Below are positions 1 to 11,225 of a stretch of DNA of 64,000 nt, one piece after another (positions within the stretch are counted from its first letter, which is position 1; each line of letters begins with the position of its first letter). Location: assembly GCA_033002965.1 (NCBI GenBank), contig JAURVB010014554.1:124001-188000 (forward strand), in the 5' to 3' direction. The position numbers were made by a program, and so were the translations under genes. This stretch comes from Piper betle (Eukaryota > Streptophyta > Magnoliopsida > Piperales > Piperaceae). Below the pieces are notes generated by a model. It ran no database searches. It saw nothing but the letters and a program-made list of their open reading frames with translations, and was not told where the DNA came from.

Positions 1-247
1 AGAAATAGCTTGTCAGAAATGCTTGAGCTATGATCTTACTAAATTTCATAAAGCTAAGCTTATTTCATGTCTACCATCTCAAAACAGTGATTCATTTATC
101 GGCCGCTTCTCCACCCAATTTGATGTTGAAACAAGCATTTAGAGAACCACAAGACAAGTTATTTGCATTATTATTATTGCATTAAGAAACAATCAAAACT
201 CGTCAGATGATTGAAGTATCAGAACCAGTGATGACCAGAGAAATAAA

Positions 248-3200
248 TTAAGACGGCTTATAGTATTTTGTAGGAACAAATGGCATCTTGGTGACAGTAG
301 CATCATAGGACTTGCCACGAACCACAAACTTCACCTCGGTTCCTGCTTTGTGATTACCAGATTTCACGTACCCCATTGCAATGTTCTTCTTGAGACAAGG
401 ACTGAATCCACCGCTAGTGACCTCGCCGATGTTGTTACCTGAAGCATCTTGGATCTGACTGTGACTCCTTGCAGGAGGGCCAGTGGATAAGAAACCAACG
501 CGCCTAACAGGAGGGCCATCTCCAAGCTGTTTGAGGATCACATCAGCCCCCAAAAACCCACCTTCAGCTCTTCTTCTCTTTCCTATGGCCCAGTTGAGTC
601 CTGCTTCAACAGGAGTTGTGTGCTGCTCCATGTCATTGCCATATAAACATAGGCCAGCTTCGAGGCGAAGACTGTCACGAGCGCCCAGGCCTGTCAACCG
701 CACTTTTCCTTCGGATTTCTCTAAGATTTGTTTCGCAAGATCAACTGCATTTTCGGATGGTACTGAAATCTCAAAACCATCTTCACCTGTGTACCTGGAA
801 GGTTTTAACTATGAGCAAATAACTATGGACTGTTTAGGTCAAGAACTTGTATAATTTGCAAACACCAATACATTTATGTGTTCTAACCCAATCATTGGCA
901 AGAATCAAGGCTACAAGCCTTCTCTCTCCCACATTCTTATGGAAATGTACCCTAGCTGGGTGGGATTTCTCTAGTTTGACAAATAAAGACTCAGCCCATC
1001 TCCATTTATCACTTAGGGAATGTAATAAACAATACACTGGGATTATCTCCGTGTATTTAAGTTTTGAAGGTTGCTGCATGAAAAATTCTTACTGGACAAG
1101 AGACTAGGTTAAGAGAACCATATTTTTAATATAAAAGAAAGTTTCCTAACAATACACTGTGCTTTGGGGTCACTCATTATGTGATAGATGGCAGCTACTT
1201 AAATATACATCAGGAAATAAAACATACAGACATGAACTTAAAAATTCATCTGACTTAAATTGCAAATAAAAAGTTGAGAAAAGAAAGGGTGGGTCAAGTA
1301 CCCAGTTCTTGTGAGAAAGCACGAAAAGCCATTAATATCGAGAATGCGGAATTCACCGAAATAAATTTTGCTTAGGTCCTCCTTCGATAGTTTTTGAAGA
1401 ACTGGTGCTGCAAGAGGACCCTGCAGCAAACATGCCAATACTTTTAGAGCATCCTAAAGAATCCTAGATAGATTAAAATATGGGACACAGGAATGTAAAA
1501 TACCACATTTCGGTTACTCTAAAAGTAGCAGTCTACAAGACGCATATGTTTTTTATAAAAAGGCATAAAAAATGATGATCAACAATAGGAGACAAAGCAT
1601 CAAAATACAAGAATTTGAGCACAGCATTGCATGGAGGCATTTGGTTAAGACCTAACTTTGAGAAAATAACTAATTAAGCAGGCAATAAAGCCCAATAGAT
1701 TTGATTGAATTTTGTAGCCAAGTGGAAACAATATAGCTTCTTGCTTGATGGTGATCTTCTTTAACTTTCATCATACAAGCATCAATAAAGTGGTAACAAA
1801 AGAACTTTGCCACCAATAATGCGTATTGTAAGTCTATATTAGATCTTATTTCAAAAAAATCAATATGCCTCACCATTTCACATATGCAAGACTACATATA
1901 GACATGCTATTCGGCTTTAAGTTGAAATTGACAAATTTAGCAAGTCCGTGATAGTGAGAAAAACCTTAAAACTTAAGTAGCATCTTAGAAATGTAGGCTT
2001 TACCAAAACATAATTGTCATTTGATATTGTCTACATCACCACCAACCACATTAGTCTACGACCCTCCAGGAAGCTCATTAACGTTGCAAAAGTCTATAGC
2101 CACACGCATAACAAAGTATTCCTTTAAATCAAAGCATCTTTATGCCAACAGGCATCCATAAATAAATTTACAAATAAATAAATAAAACACCATGGACCAT
2201 CATATTCAGCTGACTAATGGTTTTAGATCACTGCACCCTTTTTTCTTTGAAAAAACGAAAACAAAAAGGTCTAAAAAGCAGCATATGCTTCCACTTAAAT
2301 ATGCAAAATTCTGGCAATCAGGCGGTTAAATTTTCTCATAAAAACATCCCAGACTATTTCTAACATCAGTCAGCACATCACAAGCCTGAACTTTAACAAT
2401 TCAAAGGCACTTTCAGTACAGGAAGATTAAATGACCGCAGCCATATACACATGACAATATAGAATAATTGCAATCGAAGTAAGTTAGCTTAACAGAGACA
2501 CAAGGAAGCAATTATACATTTACCCGCAGGAGCAAAATCCAAAATTGGTACAAAAACATTCAGTAAACAGAAACTTCAATGAAAAATCATCCTGGACTAG
2601 TATATCAAAATCCAAGGTCTAAATCACTACACCATTTTTCTAAAAAATAAATAAATAAATAGGTTGACAAATGCTTCAAACTAAATTGTACACAAATTCA
2701 GCCAATCCAAGGAACAAATAACCTCATCAGTCAGCAACCTGAAACTATGAATACAGACAAAGAAAATGCATTCTCAACACAGAAAGATTGAATCCATATT
2801 TATCCATCCATTGCTTTTTCTTTTTTATAAAAAAAATTCCAGATCTTGAAGCTAGTGAATGAATAAGAGACTCAACCTGAAGAGCAAGCAGGGATCTTTC
2901 ATCATGAATGTGCCAATCAACACCCCCACCCTTGGCCTTGAAGCTCTCCATATGCGACCCAATATGCGCCAGATCCTTATCCCTGCACCCTGCATTCACA
3001 ACCAAGTAAATGTGATCATCCTTCACCTTCGTTATCACCGAGTCATCAATAGCGCCGCCCTTCTCGTTGGTGAAAACGGTCAGCGTCCCCGTCCCGGGCG
3101 CCAACCCGGCGACGTCGGCGATGACGAGCTTCTCCAAGAAGGGCACGCAGTCCCGCCCCTTGAGGCTCAACCCGCACATGTGCGACACATCGAAGAGGCT

Positions 3201-3431
3201 GCCGTTGGCGCGGCAGTTCAAGGTGGAGTCGATGATGGAGTCCTTGTACTGGATGGGCATGCTCCACCCGGCGAAAGGCACCATCTTTCCGCCGTGCTCG
3301 ACGTGGAAGTCGTGCAGGGCCGTCTTCTTGAGGTCCGCCTCGCCGGAGAAGAGGCGTCGGCGGCCTCCGGAGGCCTTTCCGGCGAGGCGGCGGCCGAGGG
3401 ACTGCCCGAGCTGGCACAGAGCGCCTCTCAT
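248..3431 (-). CDS. GDCST: Aminomethyltransferase, glycine cleavage T-protein, mitochondrial
   Basis: T-protein takes the aminomethyl group from lipoyl H-protein, releases ammonia and makes methylene-tetrahydrofolate during photorespiratory glycine breakdown in the mitochondrial matrix. Three exons on the minus strand, all with GT..AG borders: 3431-2877, 1420-1302 and 794-248 (TAA at 250-248). They join in phase to 406 residues, the usual plant length. The first ~30 residues are Arg/Ser rich (starting [16 protein letters not shown]) and fit a mitochondrial presequence. The GCV_T domain follows, with [24 protein letters not shown] and the exon 2-3 junction FLTRTGYTGEDGF. The C-terminal barrel ends in [14 protein letters not shown]. 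The start is the first ATG giving a presequence; the frame upstream is open but lacks protein-like sequence. Intact. Intron 1 is 1,456 bp and intron 2 is 507 bp. GC content is locally high in exon 1. Family recognised from memory of plant T-proteins. Confidence 0.96.
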
Positions 3432-3635
3432 TGCCGCCGGCGCCACAATAACCAAAAAAAAAAAGTGTTTGATAAAATGCCACAGAGAGCACAAAGCGGA
3501 TGGTGCGAAGCAACTATGGATAGATTTGGGGCCTTGGATTAATAGACCATAAAAAATTGCCTGCCTAAATAAAATTTTGCATGTGGGTCCGGCGATTGAT
3601 CGGACGGTGTGTAGCTGGTATGTGGGCCCGCCCTT

Positions 3636-3645
3636 GCCACGTGGC
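3636..3645. promoter_or_regulatory. G-box palindrome upstream of T-protein gene
   Basis: A perfect palindrome, gccacgtggc, with the CACGTG core at 3638-3643 lies about 205 bp upstream of the T-protein ATG. G-boxes bind bZIP and bHLH (PIF/HY5-type) factors and are common in light-driven photorespiratory genes. Presence is seen; function is inferred. Confidence 0.5.
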
Positions 3646-3843
3646 GTTCTGTTGGGAGGGGTGTGGGGGAGAAGTTGATAGATAGGTTGGTGCGTGGGTG
3701 GTGGAGGGCTTCTTGGGGAGAAGGGAGCATTGGATAATGCCTCCATCATCACTGAGTGGCCACCAACCTTCTTCCCTGGCCTCCTGTGATCCGTGGTTAC
3801 ACATCTCATGTTTCAGGAACAAGCAGTTGGATTTTAGTTTGTG

Positions 3844-3861
3844 ATAATAATAATAATAATC

Positions 3862-3890
<29 letters not shown>
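3844..3890. repeat. (TAA)n microsatellite
   Basis: About fifteen TAA/ATA units with one interruption (tcataa near 3860). Lies between the divergent T-protein gene and dTMP kinase pseudogene; likely polymorphic. Confidence 0.9.
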
Positions 3891-3892
<2 letters not shown>

Positions 3893-4712
3893 ATATGGAT
3901 GAGAGGGTGATAATGTTCGTTTTATGGCATTTTTGTAGGTTAAATAATATGTACTTAGAATTATAGAATTATAGACTTATCTCGTAGTTCTAAAACGAGA
4001 TGCTTTTATATTACTTGGATGGCGTTCAAGTACCTGTTTTATTTTTCATGCATATTCATTTTTATTATAAATTAGTTTATACCTGATTTATTTTCATTTT
4101 GCCACCCTCAACAGACACATTTTATACATCATTTGCTGACGGCAATGAGCTAACGACCATCTATTACAGATGAGCCACATTTGTATATCATAAAATTTTA
4201 TTTTCCGCCTCATAAACTTGCATGCAATGCACTTAAAATTAATTTGTACAAATAAGTCATCTTAAATGAGTCAAATTTTCAACGGATAACTGTGGTTTGA
4301 TTTCTTGGTACTAATATCCATCTTTATATTTATGAATATAATCTTAAATGAGTGAGAGGACACTTTTATCTTTTTTGACTGTACTGCCTTTTGGAGTTTT
4401 TAGCTTCTACTTTTATCTTTATTTTCTTAGGAAGCATGATCAAACAATCTCAGTTGCCTTCATTGCGTCCATTGGCAAACTATTGTAAGCTGTCTAGATA
4501 ATACTGGTTGCAAGTTGATGCATTATTTTTCTTTTTATTTGGAAATGACGATTGTATATTATGGTTCCTCTTCTACAAATAATTATATGAAGCATATGCT
4601 GTCATTGCTTTAATGTGGCATATTGCTCATGCCCAACCAAAATCGTTATAGTTGTTTTTCTTGTGTTGGTGCTATGGCACTAAGAGTGACCTCAACTTTA
4701 CCTTTTGTCTAG
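3891..4712. other. Intergenic, no gene seen
   Basis: AT-rich sequence between the microsatellite and the first recognisable exon of the dTMP kinase copy. The last part should hold the first intron of that copy, because an acceptor-like tag (tttgtctag) precedes 4713. I found no upstream exon that I could support. Confidence 0.4.
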
Positions 4713-6909
4713 GAATTGCGTTTAGAAAAAGCAGGAAGATCTTTGAATGCACAACAACTAACATACAGCAAGAAGTTTTCTGGGGTTATTCATATGGCTC
4801 AAGATCAGTCTGAGAAATCGAGGGGTGCCCTACTTGTCCTAGAAGGTCTAGATCGGAGTGGCAAAACCTCTCAATCTAGCAGACTTGTTTCTAACTTGAA
4901 AAGTAAAGTATTTCCTGCTGAATTGTGGAGGTTTCCGGACAAGAAAACTTGTGTGGGAGAAATGATATCCTCTTATCTATCCAATGAGTCACAACTTGAT
5001 GATCAGACTGTTCATCTGCTCTTTAGCGCAAATCGGTGGGAGAAGGGATTTGTTATATTCATGAAAATTATTTCGTTTTTGGAATTCCAATTCTGATAGC
5101 TTGCTGAAATAGAACTAAAAGCAATCCCCTTTGGTTTTAGGAAATAAGTTGAAACTAAATATTATTTTGTTTTCTTTGACCTGATTATTAGATGATGAGA
5201 AATTTTTCATATCTTTTTAATTGTAAATTTATTTTTCCTTGTATCAAGCATATATTGCTCGAGTATGTGCTTCCAAGTGAATAATTGCAAGAAGCCCATC
5301 TTTTATGTCAGAATGGAAGAAGACTTGAAGGTTTAATGTCACTTTGATTTTCAGGTCTTTGATGGAAAATAAGCTGATGATGGAATCACTCTTATTGTTG
5401 ACCGCTATTCGTACTCTGGAGTGGCTTTTACTGCGGCAAAAGGATTAGACATAGAATGGGGTAAGGTGAATGGTTATTGATTATAGCTTATAGCATATTG
5501 AATTTGCTAAAATTTGTCTTCAGGCTCCAGAAAAGGCATTATTAGCTCCAGATTTGGTCCTTTACCTATAAATTGAACCTGAGGTAATTCTGTTATTGTT
5601 CTTCGCAAGACAGAGATTGCGATTCCATCATTTCAGTCAAAAAGTGCCTATAGAACAATCACCTTGAGCATAAATGTACAAATGCTTTTTTGTGAGCATA
5701 CAGTATATGCTTCCATTTACTTTCTGCAACTGTTTTTTCTGTGATTGTTGTTTATTTTCAAGTACAGGTTGCTTCTTAATGATGTGAGAATAGATGTAAC
5801 GAGAACACTGTTGGAAGAAGCAAACCCAACAAGTTCCATGTTAAATAACTTTAGGCGATTTATTTCCAACCAGAGCTTTCCTTTGTCTAAAACTGCATTA
5901 ATCTTGTTTAGATTCATTCATCCCTTCTGACATTCCTGAGTGCTGCCTGCTCAACTAGTTTGGTGGTGTTTCTTTAGCTCATAACATTTAATATATCCAA
6001 ACACTTTTCCTTGTAGGCAGTCTAATGTTGTATTCAGTTTTTTAAAGAGAAGAAGAAAAATACTTTCGTTAACTTCCACATCTTTATCGTTGTTTTGCCA
6101 GGGGCAGCAGATCGGGGCAATTATGGTGAGGAGAGATATGAACAGATTGAATTTCAAAGAAAAGTTGCAGGCTGTTACCAAACTCTTTTTGATGATAAGT
6201 GAAAGGTAACTATAGGCTGCTTTATTTATCAGTTTAAAATGATTTTCCCTTTGTTTGTTTGTCTAAGGTTTAAATAGCTGAAATCTGACAAGTTTTATTG
6301 GGATGAATTTCTTTTGATTTTTGCTTTCCTGTATTAACCACTTTAGGCATACATTATGAGTTATTTTGATGAGTGTGTGGATGAGGCTTGGGCTTGTTTT
6401 AATAACATCTCAGTTTACCATTCTTTTGGATTTAAAAAATGTTCTTACTTGTTGATTTAACTGTAAGGAGGCTTTTTGGAAACCAGGTTGATGCCCTGTC
6501 TGTAGTCATTTGAACTTCAAAGATTCGGATCTCTGGGTGAAGTGTTATATGAATACCTTGTTGTGGGCACGAAAGCAGGTATCAGAAATTAGGAGCACTG
6601 GAAGTCAGCATGTATACAGCTGCTGTCTCCTGATGCTTATTATTAATTCAAAATTATACAGCTGCTATCTGCTAGTCATAATTATGTCAACATTTATACC
6701 ATTTTTCATGGAATACGTTCATGTGAGAAATTTCTAATATTTTCTTATATATACTTTCAATTTAACCAGTTTTCTAATATAGTGTTAATTTGCAGGTAGT
6801 TGATGCTCGCCTTTCCCTTGATGAAGTTGAAAAACAACTGAACGATCTAGCTTTCGATTGTGTTGAATCATGCAGAAGAGGGAAAAGTCTATCCGAGCTT
6901 TGGTTATAG
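4713..6909 (+). pseudogene. Thymidylate kinase (dTMP kinase) pseudogene
   Basis: Five exon-like blocks keep the order of plant dTMP kinase, which makes dTDP from dTMP: 4713-5045 (P-loop GLDRSGKTSQ, then LLFSANRWEK), 5355-5465 ([19 protein letters not shown]), 5524-5583 (APDLVLYL), 6102-6205 (YGEERYEQIEFQRKVAG) and 6796-6909 (ending SCRRGKSLSELW). Lesions: the first donor site reads GG where GT is expected (5046); a frameshift between the KL and DGITL codons near 5376; TAA at 5569-5571 where the family has the Asp of LDI; a likely one-base loss at the 6102 acceptor; and TGA at 6200-6202 where Trp is expected. Introns are kept, so this is a duplicated or decayed gene, not a processed copy. A working copy elsewhere in the genome is expected because the enzyme is essential. 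Confidence 0.88.
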
Positions 6910-8424
6910 GACCACAGTTCAAAAGCTGCATATAAGGTTTCAGTTTCTTGATCATTATATATTTCTGTGAGTGGATGGAAGTATTGCCGCTGTTTTTCAT
7001 TTTCACATGCTGTGTAAGGTTTTTCACATCTACGTTTTTAGCTTATTCTTGATTTTTAACATGATCAATACAAAATGAGGATGTTAAGTAGCTATTTTAC
7101 CATGTGAAATGCTGTTGAGCTGTAAAGTAATGTGCTAATGATTTAATAAATAATGTTAACCAATTACATTCATATATCAAATGAAAGTTAATTAAAAGTA
7201 GATGTATATATTATCACCTTCTCACAGGTTAAAATGGCAAAAAGGACTTTTAGGGAAGATTGCCGGAGAAGGTGGCCGGAATCGGTGAAAGAGGGGAACC
7301 AAGATACTTGAGAAGAAGGGATTTCATTTAATTTCAAAAACTTATGATCTCAACTACAAAGAGGGCTATATAGCCATAAGTTTCTAAGAATCACGTTTCT
7401 GACATGTCCATGGACTTACAATTCGAGTTGACATACTGCGGAAATAACAGGAACATAAATGTTTTGGCCAGTTACACCTTGCAACTCAAAGTACTTATTT
7501 TTCCAAGTTGCAAGTTTAAGTGGTTGAACAATTTTAGGGCTCCCATCATTTCAAGGAAGATTGGGGGGATGGTAGTGAAGCTTTTTTTGGTCGATAGCTA
7601 ATTGTGCTCCATGGAACTTATCAGTGCCCTTAAGCTTGGAGTTTAAGTCGAACTTCAAGTTAAATATCGAGCTTAATCGAGTTATGAATAACCTCAGGCT
7701 GTCCAACATGCTTTTTATGAACTAATTTTTTGACGGCATGTTTTGTTCCAGCACAAAGTATTGAATCCATTCCCAATAAATCTTACTTTTTATTTTCTAA
7801 CGTAAACACACAAAGCCTTCGGGTACTGACAGAAATTTCTGAAGCAGCTTTGTCTTTTGCATCATAAAAATAACAAAGAATATTTATGTGATGCGTTTCA
7901 TGATTCATGCATTAAACATCTTCACCGTTGTCCTTTACTTGAACAATTCAAACGTTAAGTTCATGGCGTCATCTTTCTCGTCTACCATCTGCGCAAGAAC
8001 TGGTTGCAACTTGCTTGCCGTGAGATGAGAGCACAATTACACAGAAACCCACCTGCAAATTTTCTAAGCAGCCGAGTTTGAATAAGAAGCAGGCCAAAGA
8101 ACCCAACTGTCCAAAACCCTTGAACCATCATTGTCTGGAAAACGAAGGCATACATAGCTCTCTCCTCACACCTTGGAGTTTTGGATTGTCTTCCACATTC
8201 ATGTCCTTGTTTGCTACTGTTACTCTCTTCTGTTTCTTGCTATTGGAACTCAAGAATCTGTGTATAATAAAGCAAAAGAAACAGTGCGCATGGACATATT
8301 GGACTCTACAGTTAAAAATGCAAACATGGTCTGTTCTTCTCTCAACGGTCTGACCATATGAACGGTCTGCCCCTATGAACATTCCCGAGAGGTCAAGGAT
8401 TTGCAGGAACATAAGTGTTGGTGA
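6910..8424. other. Intergenic; possible LTR-like remnant near 7.23-7.45 kb
   Basis: No supported gene. The stretch around 7230-7450 (GC-richer, read as agattgccggagaaggtggc, then ctacaaagagggctatatag) resembles the start or end of a plant LTR element in style, but no partner LTR, tRNA primer site or target duplication was found. The rest is AT-rich without long open frames. Confidence 0.25.
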
Positions 8425-8667
8425 AAGCATTTTCCTGGTGATGGGTCATTGAGTGTTCATCACTATAATGATGGCTTTCAAGAGGAGGAGGAATATGAAG
8501 AGGATGGAGATGGTATGGTTCCACCACATAAATGGATTGAGAAGAGGGTTGCTAGGAGGCAAGTATCATCCTTTTCCATGTGTGAAGGAATAAGAAGGAC
8601 ACTCAAAGGGAGAGATCTTAGCAAGATTAGAAATGATGTGCTGGCAAGAACTGGCTTTCTAGATTAG
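8425..8667 (+). pseudogene. S40-type senescence regulator, C-terminal fragment
   Basis: The frame after a TGA at 8422-8424 runs open to a TAG just after 8664. It encodes an acidic stretch (FQEEEEYEEDGDG), then the S40 family signature VPPHKWIEKRVAR, SSFSMCEGIRRTLKGRDLSK and a terminal ARTGFLD. S40 proteins are small plant nuclear proteins linked to leaf senescence. The usual N-terminal half is missing and no in-frame ATG precedes the conserved block, so this is either a 5'-truncated copy or the last exon of a gene whose start I cannot see. S40 genes usually have no intron, which favours a fragment. Confidence 0.6.
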
Positions 8668-8963
8668 CTTATCTGCCAAATTTCAATACGAGTTTTCTGC
8701 TTTTCTGTTACTTAATCAGCGCCATTCTCTTGAGCATTGAACTAGTATATTATGTTTCTTTGCAACTTCTTGTAGATACGTGGTCTTGTTACATGTAGAT
8801 TTGATGCTTAATTCTCTTCTTATGTAGAGCACAAAAAAATGATAAACAAAATCTTAATCTTCAGAAATATGCCCATTCATGAATTTTATGTTAAACAGAC
8901 AATCTTCATAACTGAGCATTATGTCACTATCTCCACCGAAAAAATGACACAAAAGGGAGCGTG

Positions 8964-9671
8964 TCATTCTTGCTGCTCTTCCCCTTCTTTGGAAGCTAAG
9001 AAAGGAGCTTCAAACTTGCTGAAAACCCTGTGAGCAGAAATCACAGAGAGCACAAAGAAACATAGCAAAGCCAACATTTGAAGAAGCAAGGAAGTTTTCA
9101 TTTCGTTACAGAAGTTCCCATATGTTGAGCAGGCCTCACTCCAGGTGACATCCTTGTCTCCTCTGTATTCTAGATACAGTATCTCTATAACAACTGCTCC
9201 TGATGTCACCAACAGGTAAGCCAGAACCTGTTTCAAAATGAACATACTCATATTTTAGATTGACAAATTTGATGCTTAGCATTTGGCTACAATGTTTTTG
9301 TTCCAATACCTGATCTGAAACAAAGAAAAGCCAATCACTTATTCTTCCCTTTAGCCACGAGAAGATGGTTGCCAGCAAAGCATAACAAGCACAAATGGCA
9401 TTGATGCACACCATGTACCTGCAATGTCGTGAATGAGAATAACATTTGTGAGGTAAGGATAAAGGAAAAAGAAAGGGAATTGACTTCTTTACTTGAGTCC
9501 AGAAAAGCTCTTGAAATTAAGGCTGCCATAGATCACACTATCTTCTTGCTTGTTTGTAACTGTGACCCATATAGATGCTACTGTCAAAGGAATCGAAGAA
9601 AGCCTCAAAGATGATTCCATGAACTTGAGCGTTAGCAGATAGTTTGCTGGGCTGGATGAAGCTCCTCTCAT
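8964..9671 (-). CDS. CASP-like protein (CASPL2-type)
   Basis: CASP-like proteins are four-pass plasma-membrane proteins related to the scaffolds that organise Casparian strip lignin deposition. Three minus-strand exons: 9671-9493, 9418-9310 and 9227-8964 (TGA at 8966-8964), all with GT..AG borders and matching phases, giving 183 residues, the normal size. The order is: short N-terminus ([13 protein letters not shown]), TM1 ending VTVTNKQ, TM2 in [23 protein letters not shown]3 in [19 protein letters not shown], the loop [11 protein letters not shown] with two conserved Cys around [10 protein letters not shown]4 in [20 protein letters not shown] sequence, then an acidic tail. It is closest in my memory to the CASPL2D1 group. 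An in-frame ATG further upstream (9767) would add about 32 residues, but CASPL proteins usually start near the one chosen. Intact. Confidence 0.9.
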
Positions 9672-11225
9672 CTTCTGGGTTGAGTGATGACCAGGAGTGG
9701 AAGATGATGAACACAAGACAAAAGACAAACGCATATCTATATCTATATATATAGATGACCCATTCACCTAACAACATGGAGAAAATATTTCATCAAGAGA
9801 AGATCCTTTAACCATAAATGTTGAAGTATCCAAGTGGGGTGGTCCTCGTTCGGATGCTATTTGTGTTTGAGCTTGCTATTTTTCAGTTTCCAAAAAAAAA
9901 ACACAGTCGCTCACAGGTGTTTTGAACTGAAATTTAACGACAAGTGTTCACATTTCATCATCTTGATAAAAATCGTATCTTTGAAATTCTCGAACATGAA
10001 AACAAATTGTCGTTGAAGTGCGTTTTGGGTGGTGGTAGTGGAGTTTGCTTTCCCAGAAACAATTATGCCAGTCTTGTTGTTCCTAGCTTATTATATTTCA
10101 GCCCTTGGTCCACAAGAAGGTTTTCTGAGTTTGCTTGTGAAGTCCTTTACTTACACGTTTAAAGTGGCTTGTTTGGTAGCACAAGTGGTCTTCTTGCTTG
10201 GGTAAGAGCCTGATTTATCCCTTTGCACTTGTGCGCCTCTTTTCTGAAAATGCAGTCGACATATGATGGTGGCCATGAAAGTAGCACTTCTTTTCTTCAG
10301 CTTTCCTTTCGTTGAATTGAAGGATATCATCTCACAGACCACTGCTCATTTGGTTTAAGGTAGTAATAGTTTTGCATTCAATAGTAACCTTAATTAGAAG
10401 ATTCCATGATATGTTATATTTTTGTGTGGATTTGCATCGAACAGCTTGCAACTCTTACGCGAAATCAACCATCAAATGATTGAACTTTTTTAGATGGCAA
10501 TTTTTCAAAAGAAAATTGAATTTTAGCAGTATATATAAAATTGTGAATTAAATAATCAAATTATTAAAGAACATCATGACACAAAATTGTCGTCATGCCT
10601 AGGTCAGCAAATCTTAAACACCCACCCATGGCTAGCAATGAGCAGAGCTAGCTTAGTTCAACTCAGCCCGATTCAACTCGGTTCAGTTTGACTCACTATA
10701 TATTTTTTCTCTGTGATAGAAAAACTATGAGTTGATTTTGTGTTTATTAACAAATTGGATCTTGTTATTTAGCAATTACCTCTGTAAATACAATCTTTTG
10801 GTCACATACAACTTTATGTATAACTAGGCAATCAAAAAATGATTGTGGATAGCATTGACATTGTGAAGACAGTACATATAAAGCTCACTCTATTTCATAA
10901 TTTCATCACTAGGCAGCAAAATGTTACAAACAAACAATTTCATACAACAATAAAAAATAAAACTACCGTGCTTCTAGCCATACTAAGTACCCAAATTACA
11001 ATAGAACCGGCCATTCAAGCATTTGCTTTTCTTCTTTTTTCTTTTTATTGTTTCCAAAGATTGGAGACAGTACTTGTATATGTTTCTTCTTCTGCTTCTG
11101 GGGTGGCTCACTTCTCTGCTATTAAAATGAGAAAAAAAGGCCTTATCCCATGTAGCAGACCTTCCATACTCATATATAAGTATGTACCATATGTTGAACA
11201 CACATCACTCTGTCTTATATATGTG
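9672..11225. other. Intergenic, no gene seen
   Basis: Between the CASP-like gene and the 3' end of the galactosyltransferase. Contains a short (TA)n/ATCTAT run at 9737-9757 just upstream of the CASP-like start and stretches such as gagttgaatcg-like motifs near 10640-10690 typical of old hAT-like repeat remnants. No open frame with family-like sequence. Confidence 0.35.

Noticed and set aside
2859..3552. Long plus-strand open frames opposite the T-protein first exon
   Set aside because: They mirror the GC-rich exon 1 of the T-protein gene on the other strand and show no family-like sequence.
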